A stretch of DNA of 64,000 nucleotides from Aeropyrum camini SY1 = JCM 12091 (GTDB taxonomy: Archaea; Thermoproteota; Thermoprotei_A; Sulfolobales; Acidilobaceae), in the NCBI RefSeq assembly GCF_000591035.1, contig NC_022521.1:992001-1056000 (forward strand), given 5' to 3'. Position numbers and translations under genes: made by a program. The notes under the pieces were generated by a model, which saw only the letters and a list, made by a program, of their open reading frames with translations, was not told where the DNA came from and did no database searches. Shown here piece by piece: positions 37,169 to 45,590 of the stretch (within the stretch, counting starts at the first letter, position 1; each line of letters begins with the position of its first letter).

Positions 37169-38074
37169 TCATCGAACGTCACGATCGCCCTCCAACCTAG
37201 GGATTGTTATAAGCAGAAAGCCTGCAGCCACAGCCAGTACATCAAGGGCGGCCCCTGGGTTCCACCCACGGGTTCTCCAGAGGCGCTCTAACCATTCGAC
37301 GGCATATTTAACTCCCCTCCTCTCGGATATTCGGAGCGCGGCCCCAGCCTCATCTCTAGCCCTCTTAAACGCTCTCCCCCCAAATTTTTGGTATATGAGT
37401 GTGTCGCCGTGGTCTGCCAGTAGTTTGAGGAGGGCCTCTAGCAGAGCCTCCTCTATGCTACGCCCCTCAATAACCTTGTCTAGAGAGCGTTTGTAAGCTT
37501 CAAGAGCTAAGGGGTAGCCTTCCGCCAGCTCCCTATGGACCATGTCCCACGAGTTGAGCTTCAGGAGGAGAGGGTATGGTGGTATGCCGCTCGTGTCTCC
37601 CGAAGTCACGTCGGGCAGCTTCCCCGCATACCTTCCAAGGTGTGAGGGTGCTAGGCGTCTTAGTATGGAGTAGTGAAGAAGGCTCTCCCTTCGGCCTGTA
37701 CAGCAGTAGATTATCTCCCTTGCGACCCTCGCCAGCACCTCGGGCTCCCCACTGGCCGATAAGGCTGTCGCTACAGAGAGGGGGGCCATGAGCATGAATG
37801 TCCCGTAGGCTATATTCCCCTTAAAACGGGGGGCAACCTCCTTTAGATACCTCTCCTTTACGGAGGCTATTACGCCTGACGGCCCCCTCTCCTTAGCCTT
37901 TAGACACCCCCATGCTACTATGGTGGAAGAGAGGGATGCGTGGAGTATGAAATCGCCGAAGCTCTTACCACCTTCACTCACATAGGGGGTGACTCCCCCA
38001 GGCTTAGGATGTATGTAGGGCTCCAGCACTGCTCCGTAGCTGAGCGTTGTAGCTAGGCTACAGTCACCAGTCAT
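37169..38074 (-). CDS. CitG-family triphosphoribosyl-dephospho-CoA synthase-like protein
   Basis: A 301-residue member of the CitG/MdcB superfamily. It shows EPYIHPKPGGVTP near the N-terminus, FGDFILHASLSS, and the late HGDTLIYQKFGG that matches the HGDT motif of the family. In bacteria these enzymes make the prosthetic group of citrate lyase or malonate decarboxylase, but archaea like this lack those enzymes, so the reaction here is probably different, possibly another ribosyl or phosphoribosyl transfer. A single gene convergent with citrate synthase. Confidence 0.78.
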   Translation of the reverse strand: MTGDCSLATTLSYGAVLEPYIHPKPGGVTPYVSEGGKSFGDFILHASLSSTIVAWGCLKAKERGPSGVIASVKERYLKEVAPRFKGNIAYGTFMLMAPLSVATALSASGEPEVLARVAREIIYCCTGRRESLLHYSILRRLAPSHLGRYAGKLPDVTSGDTSGIPPYPLLLKLNSWDMVHRELAEGYPLALEAYKRSLDKVIEGRSIEEALLEALLKLLADHGDTLIYQKFGGRAFKRARDEAGAALRISERRGVKYAVEWLERLWRTRGWNPGAALDVLAVAAGFLLITIPRLEGDRDVR

Positions 38075-38143
38075 CCCGGTTCAATCCACAGACTATACCT
38101 ATTACTGCCCGGGGGGATAAGCTAGATCTGGGCGGCGGTCTCT

Positions 38144-38458
38144 ATGGCTGAAGAAAAGGGGTGCAGTATTCTAGAGAGGCTTAGGGAGATAGCCCATATA
38201 GAGCTTGTGGGGGATGAGAAGGAGATAGTCTGCAGGGATATAGAGAGGATCGCAGACTATCTAGGCCAGGTTTCCAGCGCTCTAGAGGAGCTGGGCGTCG
38301 ACCCAGAACCCCTGTACCACGTTTGGGAGACGCAGTCGAGGATTAGGGATGGTCTCGACAGGAAGAGGATGGTTAGTGTAGAAAGCTTCCTAGAACCCGG
38401 CAGGCTCGACGGCGAAGGAAGGGTTAGAGTACCCTGGAGGGAGGTTGGAGGGCGTTGA
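38144..38458 (+). CDS. gatC: Asp/Glu-tRNA amidotransferase subunit C
   Basis: Small 104-residue subunit that belts GatA to GatB. It has the two-helix GatC pattern, including [17 protein letters not shown] and [25 protein letters not shown], followed by the extended C-terminal arm. It overlaps gatA by four bases. In archaea GatCAB typically amidates Asp-tRNA(Asn), since Gln-tRNA is made by GatDE. Confidence 0.92.
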   Translation: MAEEKGCSILERLREIAHIELVGDEKEIVCRDIERIADYLGQVSSALEELGVDPEPLYHVWETQSRIRDGLDRKRMVSVESFLEPGRLDGEGRVRVPWREVGGR

Positions 38459-39897
38459 GGCGTATCCACACGGTTAAACAACTTCTAGAATCCTATCGTG
38501 CGGGCGACATTGACCCTGTGGAGCACGTATCCGAGGTTCTCGAGAGGCTGAGGAGGTGGGAGGGAGAGGTTAACGCCTTCATCTCGCTAGAGGCCGAGGA
38601 GGTACTCCTAAACGCTGCCGAGGAGTCTGCTAGGAGGTGGAAAAGGGGTGAGGCTAGAAGGCTGGAAGGAGTGGTTGTTGGTGTCAAGGACAACATATCG
38701 ACAAGCTTCCTCCCCACAACAGCCGGGTCTCGCATGCTAGACGGCTACATACCCCCCTTCAACGCCACAGTGGTTGAGAGACTATTGAGTGAGGGTGCTA
38801 TAATAATTGGCAAGACGAACCTGGACGAGTTCGCCATGGGGTCTACAGGCGAATTCAGCGCCTTCGGCCCCACCAGGAACCCCTGGGACCTCTCCAGGGT
38901 TCCCGGGGGAAGCAGCAGCGGTAGCGGAGCCTGTCTAGCCTATGGTGGCTGTGATGTTGCGCTGGGCAGCGACACTGGGGGTAGCGTTAGGCTGCCGGCA
39001 GCCTACACCGCCACTGTAGGGCTTAAACCTACTTACGGCCTCGTCAGCAGGTATGGCCTCATTCCATACGCTAACAGCCTCGAGCAGATAAGCCCTATGG
39101 CTAGGAGCAGCTGGGATGCGATGATCCTCTTGGACGTCATAGCTGGGGTTGACGAGTACGACGCTACCAGCATCCATTTTGGTACTGCAGCCGAGGGCGA
39201 GGGAGGGTTGGAGCCGGAGGACCTCTCGTTCTGCATACCGGAAGGGCTGGTGGAGCACTCGGAGGAGATTGTGAAGAGAGCCTTCTACAACACCATGGGG
39301 GAGCTGGAGGGCCTGGGGGCTAGACTTGAGTACATAAGCCTTGGAGGGGTGGAGTCGTACGTTCTTCCAACATACTATACTATAGCCCTCGCCGAAGCCG
39401 CCTCCAACCTCGCCAGGTACGATGGAACCCTCTACCCTGTCCGGGGTAGAAGCGGCGACTATTGGAGGCAGGCTGCAGAGGCTAGGGCCAAGGGCTTCGG
39501 GCTCGAGGTTAAGAGGCGTATACTGATGGGAGTGTACGTTTTGAGCGAGGGATATAAGGACGAGTACTATCTCGCTGCAACCAAGCTTAGGCGCATCATA
39601 AGGGATACTATGCTTAAGACTGTCGGAAAATGCCTTGTGGCGACCCCAGCCAGCCCAATAATGCCGCCCAGGATAGGGGAGAGGGTGGACGACCCCCTGA
39701 AGCTCTACGCGATGGACATATACACTGTTCTAGCAAACCTTTCAGGCCTACCAGCTATAGCCCTCCCAGTAGATATACGCGGAAGCCTCCCAATCGGAAT
39801 TCAGCTAGTCGGGCCTAGGATGGGTGAGAGGCTTCTTGTAGGCGCCGCCCGCATAATAGAGGGCATCACAGGCCTGGCGGGGGTGGTTGCTGGTTGA
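38455..39897 (+). CDS. gatA: Asp/Glu-tRNA amidotransferase subunit A
   Basis: Amidase-signature subunit that releases ammonia from glutamine or asparagine. The Ser-cisSer-Lys triad is visible: VVGVKDNIS (Lys), [13 protein letters not shown] (cis-Ser) and [11 protein letters not shown] (nucleophile Ser). 480 residues, normal. The TTG start at 38455 overlaps the end of gatC, and its end overlaps the gatB start by four bases. Confidence 0.97.
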   Translation: MRRIHTVKQLLESYRAGDIDPVEHVSEVLERLRRWEGEVNAFISLEAEEVLLNAAEESARRWKRGEARRLEGVVVGVKDNISTSFLPTTAGSRMLDGYIPPFNATVVERLLSEGAIIIGKTNLDEFAMGSTGEFSAFGPTRNPWDLSRVPGGSSSGSGACLAYGGCDVALGSDTGGSVRLPAAYTATVGLKPTYGLVSRYGLIPYANSLEQISPMARSSWDAMILLDVIAGVDEYDATSIHFGTAAEGEGGLEPEDLSFCIPEGLVEHSEEIVKRAFYNTMGELEGLGARLEYISLGGVESYVLPTYYTIALAEAASNLARYDGTLYPVRGRSGDYWRQAAEARAKGFGLEVKRRILMGVYVLSEGYKDEYYLAATKLRRIIRDTMLKTVGKCLVATPASPIMPPRIGERVDDPLKLYAMDIYTVLANLSGLPAIALPVDIRGSLPIGIQLVGPRMGERLLVGAARIIEGITGLAGVVAG

Positions 39898-41354
39898 AGG
39901 GTAGCGGTGTTAACGTCAAAATAGGGCTAGAGATACATGTCCAGCTCTCGAACGCGGGCTCGAAGCTCTTCTGCGGCTGCGACAGCGAGTACAGGAGCTA
40001 TAAGCCCAACACGAACGTTTGCCCTGTCTGCCTAGGCCTACCAGGGGCTCTTCCCGTCCCGAGTAGGAGGCCCATAGTGCTGGCCCTGGCAGCATCTATA
40101 GCCCTGGGCTGTAGAGTCCCCCGGAACATTATTTTCACTCGGAAGCATTACTTCTATCCGGACCTCCCAAAGAACTACCAGATAACACAGTTCGAAAAAG
40201 CGGGCGGAGCGCCCGTCTGCATGGGAGGGCTCCTAGAGTATCTCGACACCGACGACTGGAGCTGGGAGAGGGTTAGGATAAGGAGGATAAACCTCGAGGA
40301 GGATCCTGGGAAGACGTACTATGAGGGCAGCATACTCACCAGCAGGTACGCCCTAGTTGACTATAATAGAAGCGGAGTACCCCTTCTGGAGATAGTTACC
40401 GAGCCGGATATCCCCAGTCCCCGCCACGCCAGGATGCTCGTTGACTACCTCCTCCTCACCCTCGAGTATATCGGGGCTACTAATCCCAGGCTCGAGGGAG
40501 TGTTCCGGGTCGACGCGAACATCAGCATAGCAGGGGGCGAGCGCGTTGAAGTTAAAAACATAGGTTCGACCCAGGACGTGGAGAAGGCGTTGAAATTTGA
40601 GATATCGAGGCAGAGGCTTATAGTCGAGAAGGGAGGCAGGGTGGAAAGGGAAACCAGGCATTGGGATGCGGAGAGGGGTATGACAAAGCCGCTGAGGGTT
40701 AAAGAGGAGGAGGCTGACTACCTATACTTCCCCGACCCAGACCTCCCCCCAGTAGAGATTACGGAAGCCATGCTCGCAGAGGCTGAGAAGCTCGCTTCAA
40801 GAACGCCGGGAACCGTCTACAGGGAGATAGAGTCTATGGGGGTTAGGAGGGAGATAGCGTGGAGCATAACAAGCACACTCCCAGCAGCCCGCCTATTCCT
40901 GGAAGCCGTTAAGCTCGGGGCTGACCCGGGGATAGCGGCCCGGCTTGTTGGTGTAGATCTGAAGGGCGAGCTTAAGGAGGTGGGGAAGGACCTCTACAGC
41001 CCTGGCAACTGGCCTCCGCCAGAGTCTATTGTAGTCCTCTCAAACCTAATAGCCAAGGGAGACTACACCTACGATAGTATAAAGGGTCTAGTAGTGCCCA
41101 AGCTTGCAGCTAACCCGGAGGCCGATGTTAGAAGCCTCCTGCCGGAGAAGGTTGAGGATATCGAGAGTCTGGTCGAGGATGTTTTGAATAGGGAGAAGCA
41201 GGCTGTCCAAGACTACCTGGCTGGGAAGAAGAAGGCACTTAACTATCTCGTAGGCCAGGTTATGAGGGCCGCCAAGGGCAGGGCGCTGGACCCGCGTCAA
41301 GCCAGGGAGATCCTTCTCCGAAGGCTTTCAGCTATAAAAGAGGAGGATAGTTAA
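39894..41354 (+). CDS. gatB: Asp/Glu-tRNA amidotransferase subunit B
   Basis: Kinase/amidotransferase subunit that phosphorylates and amidates the tRNA-bound acid. 486 residues. It opens with [12 protein letters not shown], then the zinc cysteines FCGCDSEY and [31 protein letters not shown], and the C-terminal tRNA-binding YqeY-like tail ([22 protein letters not shown]). All are diagnostic. Third gene of the gatCAB operon. Confidence 0.97.
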   Translation: MKGSGVNVKIGLEIHVQLSNAGSKLFCGCDSEYRSYKPNTNVCPVCLGLPGALPVPSRRPIVLALAASIALGCRVPRNIIFTRKHYFYPDLPKNYQITQFEKAGGAPVCMGGLLEYLDTDDWSWERVRIRRINLEEDPGKTYYEGSILTSRYALVDYNRSGVPLLEIVTEPDIPSPRHARMLVDYLLLTLEYIGATNPRLEGVFRVDANISIAGGERVEVKNIGSTQDVEKALKFEISRQRLIVEKGGRVERETRHWDAERGMTKPLRVKEEEADYLYFPDPDLPPVEITEAMLAEAEKLASRTPGTVYREIESMGVRREIAWSITSTLPAARLFLEAVKLGADPGIAARLVGVDLKGELKEVGKDLYSPGNWPPPESIVVLSNLIAKGDYTYDSIKGLVVPKLAANPEADVRSLLPEKVEDIESLVEDVLNREKQAVQDYLAGKKKALNYLVGQVMRAAKGRALDPRQAREILLRRLSAIKEEDS

Positions 41355-41396
41355 GAGGGTGAAGAAATATATACTGGACTGCACTGCCACACCCTC
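41355..41396 (+). promoter_or_regulatory. TATA element between inverted repeats, before cytochrome c gene
   Basis: GAGGGTG (41355-41361) and CACCCTC (41390-41396) flank an AAATATATAC element (41367-41376). As RNA this is a 7-bp stem after gatB; as DNA it encloses the most TATA-like sequence ahead of the cytochrome c gene. It may be terminator, operator or both. Confidence 0.4.
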
Positions 41397-41470
41397 TAAT
41401 AGCTTATTTTCCCTTCAATACCAATCCATAGACTCATGGGTCTAGATTCTAGATTGAGGTGGCTACAGCT

Positions 41471-42043
41471 ATGAGGGTAAGGGCGACTGCGTTCGCTATG
41501 GTGTCAATCATTATGCTTTCAGTCTTCGCCCTAACCGGCTACCTAATGTACGCTCAGCCCAGCGAGGAGGAGGCTAGGGCTACTTTCGAGAGCATCGGTT
41601 GCGTGAGCTGTCACAACGGAACAGTAGCGGCAACATGGGACGAGATCGTTAATGAGCTTAAAGAGGTTCCAGAGAAGTACGGTGGAGATATAGATGCGTT
41701 TGCCAGGGATGTGGCGTACTTCGGCCAGAAGGGAGCTTTCAACACTTGGGATGACCTTATGGCTACTATGGCGCAGAACGTTGGAAAACAGCCTAGTGAC
41801 CCTGACATACAGAAGATAAACGAGTTCTTCCTATCCATCGCGGGTGTGAGCGGCGGCGAGACAACGCAGACCGAGACAGCCCAGGAGACCACAACCCCAC
41901 AGGCCACCACCGGGGAAACTGAAACCGTGGAGACGCAGACCGAGAAGGCTGAGGCGGGTATACCCTTCGGCCTGGCAGCAGCTATAGCGCTGCTGATCGT
42001 GGTCCTTATAGCGGCTGCAGCGTACATGTTCGCCAGGAGGTAG
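41471..42043 (+). CDS. membrane-anchored monoheme cytochrome c
   Basis: A 190-residue exported protein with a c-type heme site CVSCH (Cys44, Cys47, His48). It has an N-terminal signal/anchor (FAMVSIIMLSVFALTGYLMY), the heme domain to about residue 125 with methionines in LMATMAQNVG that could give the sixth ligand, a long Thr/Glu-rich linker, and a C-terminal transmembrane helix (GLAAAIALLIVVLIAAAAYMF). I chose the ATG at 41471 over the GTG at 41459 because GAGGTGG lies nine bases before it. Covalent heme c is uncommon in crenarchaea. The downstream CuA subunit suggests it delivers electrons to a terminal oxidase. Confidence 0.82.
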   Translation: MRVRATAFAMVSIIMLSVFALTGYLMYAQPSEEEARATFESIGCVSCHNGTVAATWDEIVNELKEVPEKYGGDIDAFARDVAYFGQKGAFNTWDDLMATMAQNVGKQPSDPDIQKINEFFLSIAGVSGGETTQTETAQETTTPQATTGETETVETQTEKAEAGIPFGLAAAIALLIVVLIAAAAYMFARR

Positions 42044-42052
42044 AGCATATAT

Positions 42053-42065
42053 TTTACACTGTAAA
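42053..42065. promoter_or_regulatory. palindrome after cytochrome c gene
   Basis: TTTACACTGTAAA, a perfect 6+1+6 dyad 10 bases after the cytochrome c stop. It could be an operator for the downstream oxidase genes or a weak terminator hairpin. Confidence 0.35.
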
Positions 42066-42085
42066 TAATGGCCAGACCCGCGTAT

Positions 42086-42105
42086 TGTTTTAACATTTTA
42101 AAACA
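42086..42105. promoter_or_regulatory. palindrome upstream of oxidase subunit genes
   Basis: TGTTTTAACATTTTAAAACA, two perfect 8-base arms around CATT. It is 45 bases before the small oxidase-type gene and directly upstream of a T-rich TAGTTTTTATT stretch that may be its TATA region, so an operator overlapping the promoter is likely. Confidence 0.45.
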
Positions 42106-42150
42106 TAGTTTAGTTTTTATTGGCAGAGAGAAAATCTGGGGTGCTGTAGG

Positions 42151-42285
42151 GTGGGTGAGAGGGCTAACTCGGGTGCTGGGAGAGGGGCATTCGCTGTCAT
42201 GGCAGTCTGGACCGCACTGCTTATACTAGCCTGGATATCCGTTGCCCTCATCATGGTTGAGAGGGGATTCTTCAATGGCGCGTAA
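42151..42285 (+). CDS. 44-residue single-helix protein, candidate oxidase subunit IIa
   Basis: A very small gene: GTG at 42151, stop at 42283-42285. The product has a charged, glycine-rich N-terminus and one transmembrane helix (MAVWTALLILAWISVALIMV) followed by ERGFFNGA. It overlaps the start of the CuA subunit gene by 11 bases, so the two are translationally coupled. In ba3-type oxidase operons of Thermus a 34-residue one-helix subunit IIa is encoded immediately before subunit II; the size, topology and position here match that arrangement. No sequence motif exists to prove it. Confidence 0.65.
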   Translation: MGERANSGAGRGAFAVMAVWTALLILAWISVALIMVERGFFNGA

Positions 42286-42865
42286 CGGGCTTGTCTACGA
42301 GTACATGTTTATAGCGATAATTGTTGCCGTTCTAGCAGGGTTTATATCGAGCTTGGCGTACTATAGCTACGCGCTCAACGTGAACCCTGCGTGCGAAGCG
42401 ATAAAGGCTGACCAGCAGGCTCTCGATGACATAGTTCGGAAGGCGCAGACCACGCCTGTAGTGGAGAAGGCCGAGGGTGTCTACGAAGTGTACATAGTAG
42501 GGAGGCAGTTCGTATGGATACCCTCAAACATAGTGCTCAAGGATCCCAAGCAGGTGACGTTCTATGTAGCAACTACCGACGTTATACACGGCTTTGAAAT
42601 TGCGGGCACAAATGTCAACTTCATGGTCATCCCCGGCTATATAGCAAAGTTCACGTGGTATCCGCCCAAGAACGCGGAGGGTGAGTACCTTATACTATGT
42701 AACGAGTACTGCGGCGTCGGCCACCAGTTCATGAAAGCAAGCCTGGTTATAGAGAGAAGCCAGCAGGCATTGTCAGAGAGTGAGGCAGGAGCTCAACAGA
42801 TAATAGCAGGCATGGTGGACACCCTCTCAGCCACTACGGGGCTTACGCTGGTTCCAACGTCATAG
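42275..42865 (+). CDS. heme-copper oxidase subunit II (CuA)
   Basis: A 196-residue subunit II with one N-terminal helix (MFIAIIVAVLAGFISSLAYY) and an exterior cupredoxin domain. All CuA ligands are present: His105 in VIHGFEI, then Cys142, Cys146, His150 and Met153 in CNEYCGVGHQFM, with the bridging Glu between the cysteines. The short single-helix form is like ba3/B-type oxidases. I took the ATG at 42275, inside the preceding small gene. No subunit I gene follows; the next gene is the copper-insertion factor Sco. So subunit I must be encoded elsewhere. Confidence 0.93.
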   Translation: MARNGLVYEYMFIAIIVAVLAGFISSLAYYSYALNVNPACEAIKADQQALDDIVRKAQTTPVVEKAEGVYEVYIVGRQFVWIPSNIVLKDPKQVTFYVATTDVIHGFEIAGTNVNFMVIPGYIAKFTWYPPKNAEGEYLILCNEYCGVGHQFMKASLVIERSQQALSESEAGAQQIIAGMVDTLSATTGLTLVPTS

Positions 42866-42986
42866 GCTCCAAACCGGGAAAACTCTTAAGAAGATCTAGT
42901 GGAGCCCGCCTCTTCTTTGTTCCCTCAAATTATAATGAAGAAATAATCAGCTTCACACGTCTAATCCAGCTCCATGGGTACCAAAA

Positions 42987-43751
42987 GTGGTAGACCGTAG
43001 AACAGCTTTTATTGCAGTTGGCGTTGTATTAGTAGCTTTCGCCATTAGTGTCGGGGTGGCGCTGATAGTCGCATCTACAGTCATAACCAAGCTTGTCGGC
43101 AACACAAGCATAGCATCCTACAACAGTTATGTAGCGGCTATAGAGTACAACAAGCCCTTGGAGCCTGTGGAGGCGTTGAGCAACGAGGGGGAGATAAGAA
43201 TACCTGTTGAAGGTGTGGTCAATATCGTCGTCCCCCAATATGTGAATTGTCCCGACGTCTGCCATTGGGAGTCGGCTATCATGCTCTATCTCATGGGAGA
43301 GCTTGTTGACAGGGGCCTACAGGATAAGGTTGTCTTCGTGACCATAGGCGTAAACCCGTACTACGAGACTATAGCGGATGGCGAGAGGTATATGGAGAGC
43401 GTGGCAGGAGACTACCTCGAGAAGGGGGTAAGGTGGATATGGGTGCTCGACAGCGTCGAGAAGCAGGAGAAACTCTGGGACATGTTTGGAATAGCCGTCA
43501 GCCTCTATTGTGTTAAGAAGGACGGCAGCATAGTTAACCAGCTAACGTACGAAGACTACCTAAGCCTGAAAAACTCGGGAGAGTGCAGGTTTATAGGGGT
43601 GAATCACACTGCAGGGTTTATAATAGTTGACAGCCAAGGCGTGTTTAGATATTTCATAAGCCCTACCGACGAGGGGTGGCAGCGGGGTCAGAAGCAGGTT
43701 GCAGAGGCTATTCTCCAATATATTCTAAATTTGGTGGAGGAGAGCGGCTAG
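42987..43751 (+). CDS. Sco1/SenC-family CuA assembly protein
   Basis: A 254-residue thioredoxin-fold copper-binding protein anchored by an N-terminal helix (AFIAVGVVLVAFAISVGVALIV). The copper site is Cys88 and Cys92 in NCPDVCHWE with His207 in GVNHTAGF, as known for Sco proteins, which metallate or reduce CuA. The GTG start at 42987 is the first in frame. It lies 121 bases downstream of the CuA subunit and 59 before the thioredoxin-CcdA fusion, so it belongs to an oxidase-assembly group. Confidence 0.9.
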   Translation: MVDRRTAFIAVGVVLVAFAISVGVALIVASTVITKLVGNTSIASYNSYVAAIEYNKPLEPVEALSNEGEIRIPVEGVVNIVVPQYVNCPDVCHWESAIMLYLMGELVDRGLQDKVVFVTIGVNPYYETIADGERYMESVAGDYLEKGVRWIWVLDSVEKQEKLWDMFGIAVSLYCVKKDGSIVNQLTYEDYLSLKNSGECRFIGVNHTAGFIIVDSQGVFRYFISPTDEGWQRGQKQVAEAILQYILNLVEESG

Positions 43752-43810
43752 ATTACATAGGAGATCATATTGCTCCCTCCATACTAGTATAGGTATAGCG
43801 GGGGACTGGG

Positions 43811-44980
43811 ATGGGAAAGGGAGGGAAGAGCCAGCTTAGGATCTCGAGAAGCTCGAAGACCGTATCTCTAGGTGTTATGCTTAAGCTCGCCACCATAATA
43901 TTCGTGGCCGTGGTTATCCTCTCCTTCATGGTGACCGAATCTAGTAAGAACGAGAACATTATATTCCTTGATAATCCTAAGGATTATTGGAGTGTAGTGA
44001 GAAGCTATGATAAGGTTCTCGTTTACGTAGGGCAGACAGGCTGTCTCGGCTGTAAGAAGATAGACCCAGCAATAGAAAGGTTCGCGGCTGAGCAGAACGA
44101 AGTCAAGGTGGTGAAAGTATGGCTCGACACCCTTATAAAGGTCGATGCAGAGTCTACCTTCGACCTCCTCACCAATCTTGGTGTTGAGGGGACACCTACA
44201 CTCATACTCTACAAGAATGGAGTAGAGGTGGCCAGGCACGTATCTACCTTCGGGTTCGGAGACCAGTATGGTCCCTTGAAGGAGTTCGTGGAGAAGAGCC
44301 TAAGCGGAGAGGTATTTATGATAGACTACTCTACACCAGGCCAGGCGTATCTTGTTAAAGACACATTCGACCCCAAGTTGATAGCTTCTCTTACAGTGGT
44401 AGGATTCTTACTGGGCCTTGTAGCCGCGTTCTCCCCGTGCAGCCTACCCATGGTGGCAGCCTTTGCATCGCAATCAGTCTCCGAGTCGCTCCGCTTCAAA
44501 AGCTATGTTATAAACCTCACTGGCATAATGGCAGCAGCCATTGGGCTCGGCACCATACTTTCCCTCCTCTACCTGGTCTCGATATTCATCCCCGTAAACA
44601 TATACCAGCTCATGATATACTACGCCGCGTCCGTGATAATAGCGTGGGGCGCTCTAACGCTAGCTGGGAGGGATGTATTGATAAGAAGCGGTGGCAAGGC
44701 AAAAATCCTGCTACCAGTGCTTGGCCTACAGTGCAGCCTTCCATTCCTCCTAACAGCAATAGCCTTAGCAAGCAAGGCGCCACACCTGGTCATAGCCAGT
44801 AGCATAGCCTTTGCAGCAGGATATGCTCTCCCCTACTCTCTAGCTGGCGCTATAGGAGCCTCAGCCGGTGTTAAAATCGAGAAGATTATGAGAGCTAGCG
44901 CCATGAAGTACCTACAGGGAATATTGTTAATAGGAGCGGGAGCCTATCTCATCTACTATAACCTCCCCGCCATATTATAG
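43811..44980 (+). CDS. thioredoxin-CcdA fusion (DsbD-like, reversed order)
   Basis: A 389-residue membrane thiol-redox protein. Order: basic N-terminus, one transmembrane helix (about 24-42), an extracytoplasmic thioredoxin domain (about 50-165) with active site GCLGCKK (Cys78, Cys81) and cis-Pro GTPTLILY, then a six-helix CcdA domain (about 190-389) with its two redox cysteines in FSPCSLPM and LQCSLPF. In bacterial DsbD the thioredoxin-like gamma domain is C-terminal; here it precedes CcdA. It would carry electrons from the cytoplasm to keep cytochrome c cysteines or CuA/Sco thiols reduced. Confidence 0.88.
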   Translation: MGKGGKSQLRISRSSKTVSLGVMLKLATIIFVAVVILSFMVTESSKNENIIFLDNPKDYWSVVRSYDKVLVYVGQTGCLGCKKIDPAIERFAAEQNEVKVVKVWLDTLIKVDAESTFDLLTNLGVEGTPTLILYKNGVEVARHVSTFGFGDQYGPLKEFVEKSLSGEVFMIDYSTPGQAYLVKDTFDPKLIASLTVVGFLLGLVAAFSPCSLPMVAAFASQSVSESLRFKSYVINLTGIMAAAIGLGTILSLLYLVSIFIPVNIYQLMIYYAASVIIAWGALTLAGRDVLIRSGGKAKILLPVLGLQCSLPFLLTAIALASKAPHLVIASSIAFAAGYALPYSLAGAIGASAGVKIEKIMRASAMKYLQGILLIGAGAYLIYYNLPAIL

Positions 44981-45035
44981 TTATTATAGTTTATCTCCCA
45001 GACAATAACAGCTTGTTAGAGAAAGTATCAAAACA

Positions 45036-45045
45036 ATTATATTTA
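45036..45045 (+). promoter_or_regulatory. TATA box for the PCuAC-like gene
   Basis: ATTATATTTA. It lies inside the longer open frame starting at 45013, so a promoter here implies that translation begins at the downstream TTG (45082), which also has GGAG seven bases before it. Confidence 0.5.
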
Positions 45046-45081
45046 GTCTCCCTACTTATCCGTACTCCAAGGAGAGCCGCC

Positions 45082-45558
45082 TTGCAGGCCTCTATAAATA
45101 GCAAGTCAGTATTCTTCCTTGCCCTCATAGCATCACTTCTACTCGGGGCAGCCATAGGCTTTGCAGCCCATAGCGTTATAGGCGGAAACAAGGGGGTTGT
45201 TGTAGCTACTTCAAAGGCGGTATCCACTGGATCATCTATAGGCGTCTATCTCACAGTGGCAAATAACACCAGTAAAACCACATGCATCGTAGGCGCCGAT
45301 ATCGCCGAAAGTGTTAATGGCAACGTTGTAGTAGATATACACAAGACCGTTGAAGAGGAGGGAAGGGTTGTAATGCTGCCCGCAGGCCCTATATGCCTGG
45401 GGCCGGGGGAGACACTGGAGATGAGGCAGGGGCCGGGCAGCTACCACGTAATGATAATGGGGGATAGAAGCGCCATAGATAAGATAGTGGAGGATGGAAC
45501 TGTAGAGATTAAAGTTCTGGTGGAGCAGGAGGTAGCTGCACCCCTAGAGGAGCCGTAA
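45082..45558 (+). CDS. PCuAC-type copper chaperone
   Basis: A 158-residue exported protein with an N-terminal helix (VFFLALIASLLLGAAIGFAA) and a cupredoxin-like domain of the PCuAC family. The copper ligands are present in the expected arrangement: His87 (DIHKTV), Met98 (VVML) exactly ten residues later, and His122/Met124 (YHVMIM). IGVYLTVANNTSKTT and LGPGETLEMRQGPGSYHVM match the family. In bacteria PCuAC delivers Cu(I) to CuA with Sco, both of which are encoded just upstream. I chose the TTG at 45082 because of an AAGGAGAG site and the TATA box within the longer frame. Confidence 0.82.
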   Translation: MQASINSKSVFFLALIASLLLGAAIGFAAHSVIGGNKGVVVATSKAVSTGSSIGVYLTVANNTSKTTCIVGADIAESVNGNVVVDIHKTVEEEGRVVMLPAGPICLGPGETLEMRQGPGSYHVMIMGDRSAIDKIVEDGTVEIKVLVEQEVAAPLEEP

Positions 45559-45590
45559 GCCGTAGGCATCCTCGAATGCCAGCTTCATGT

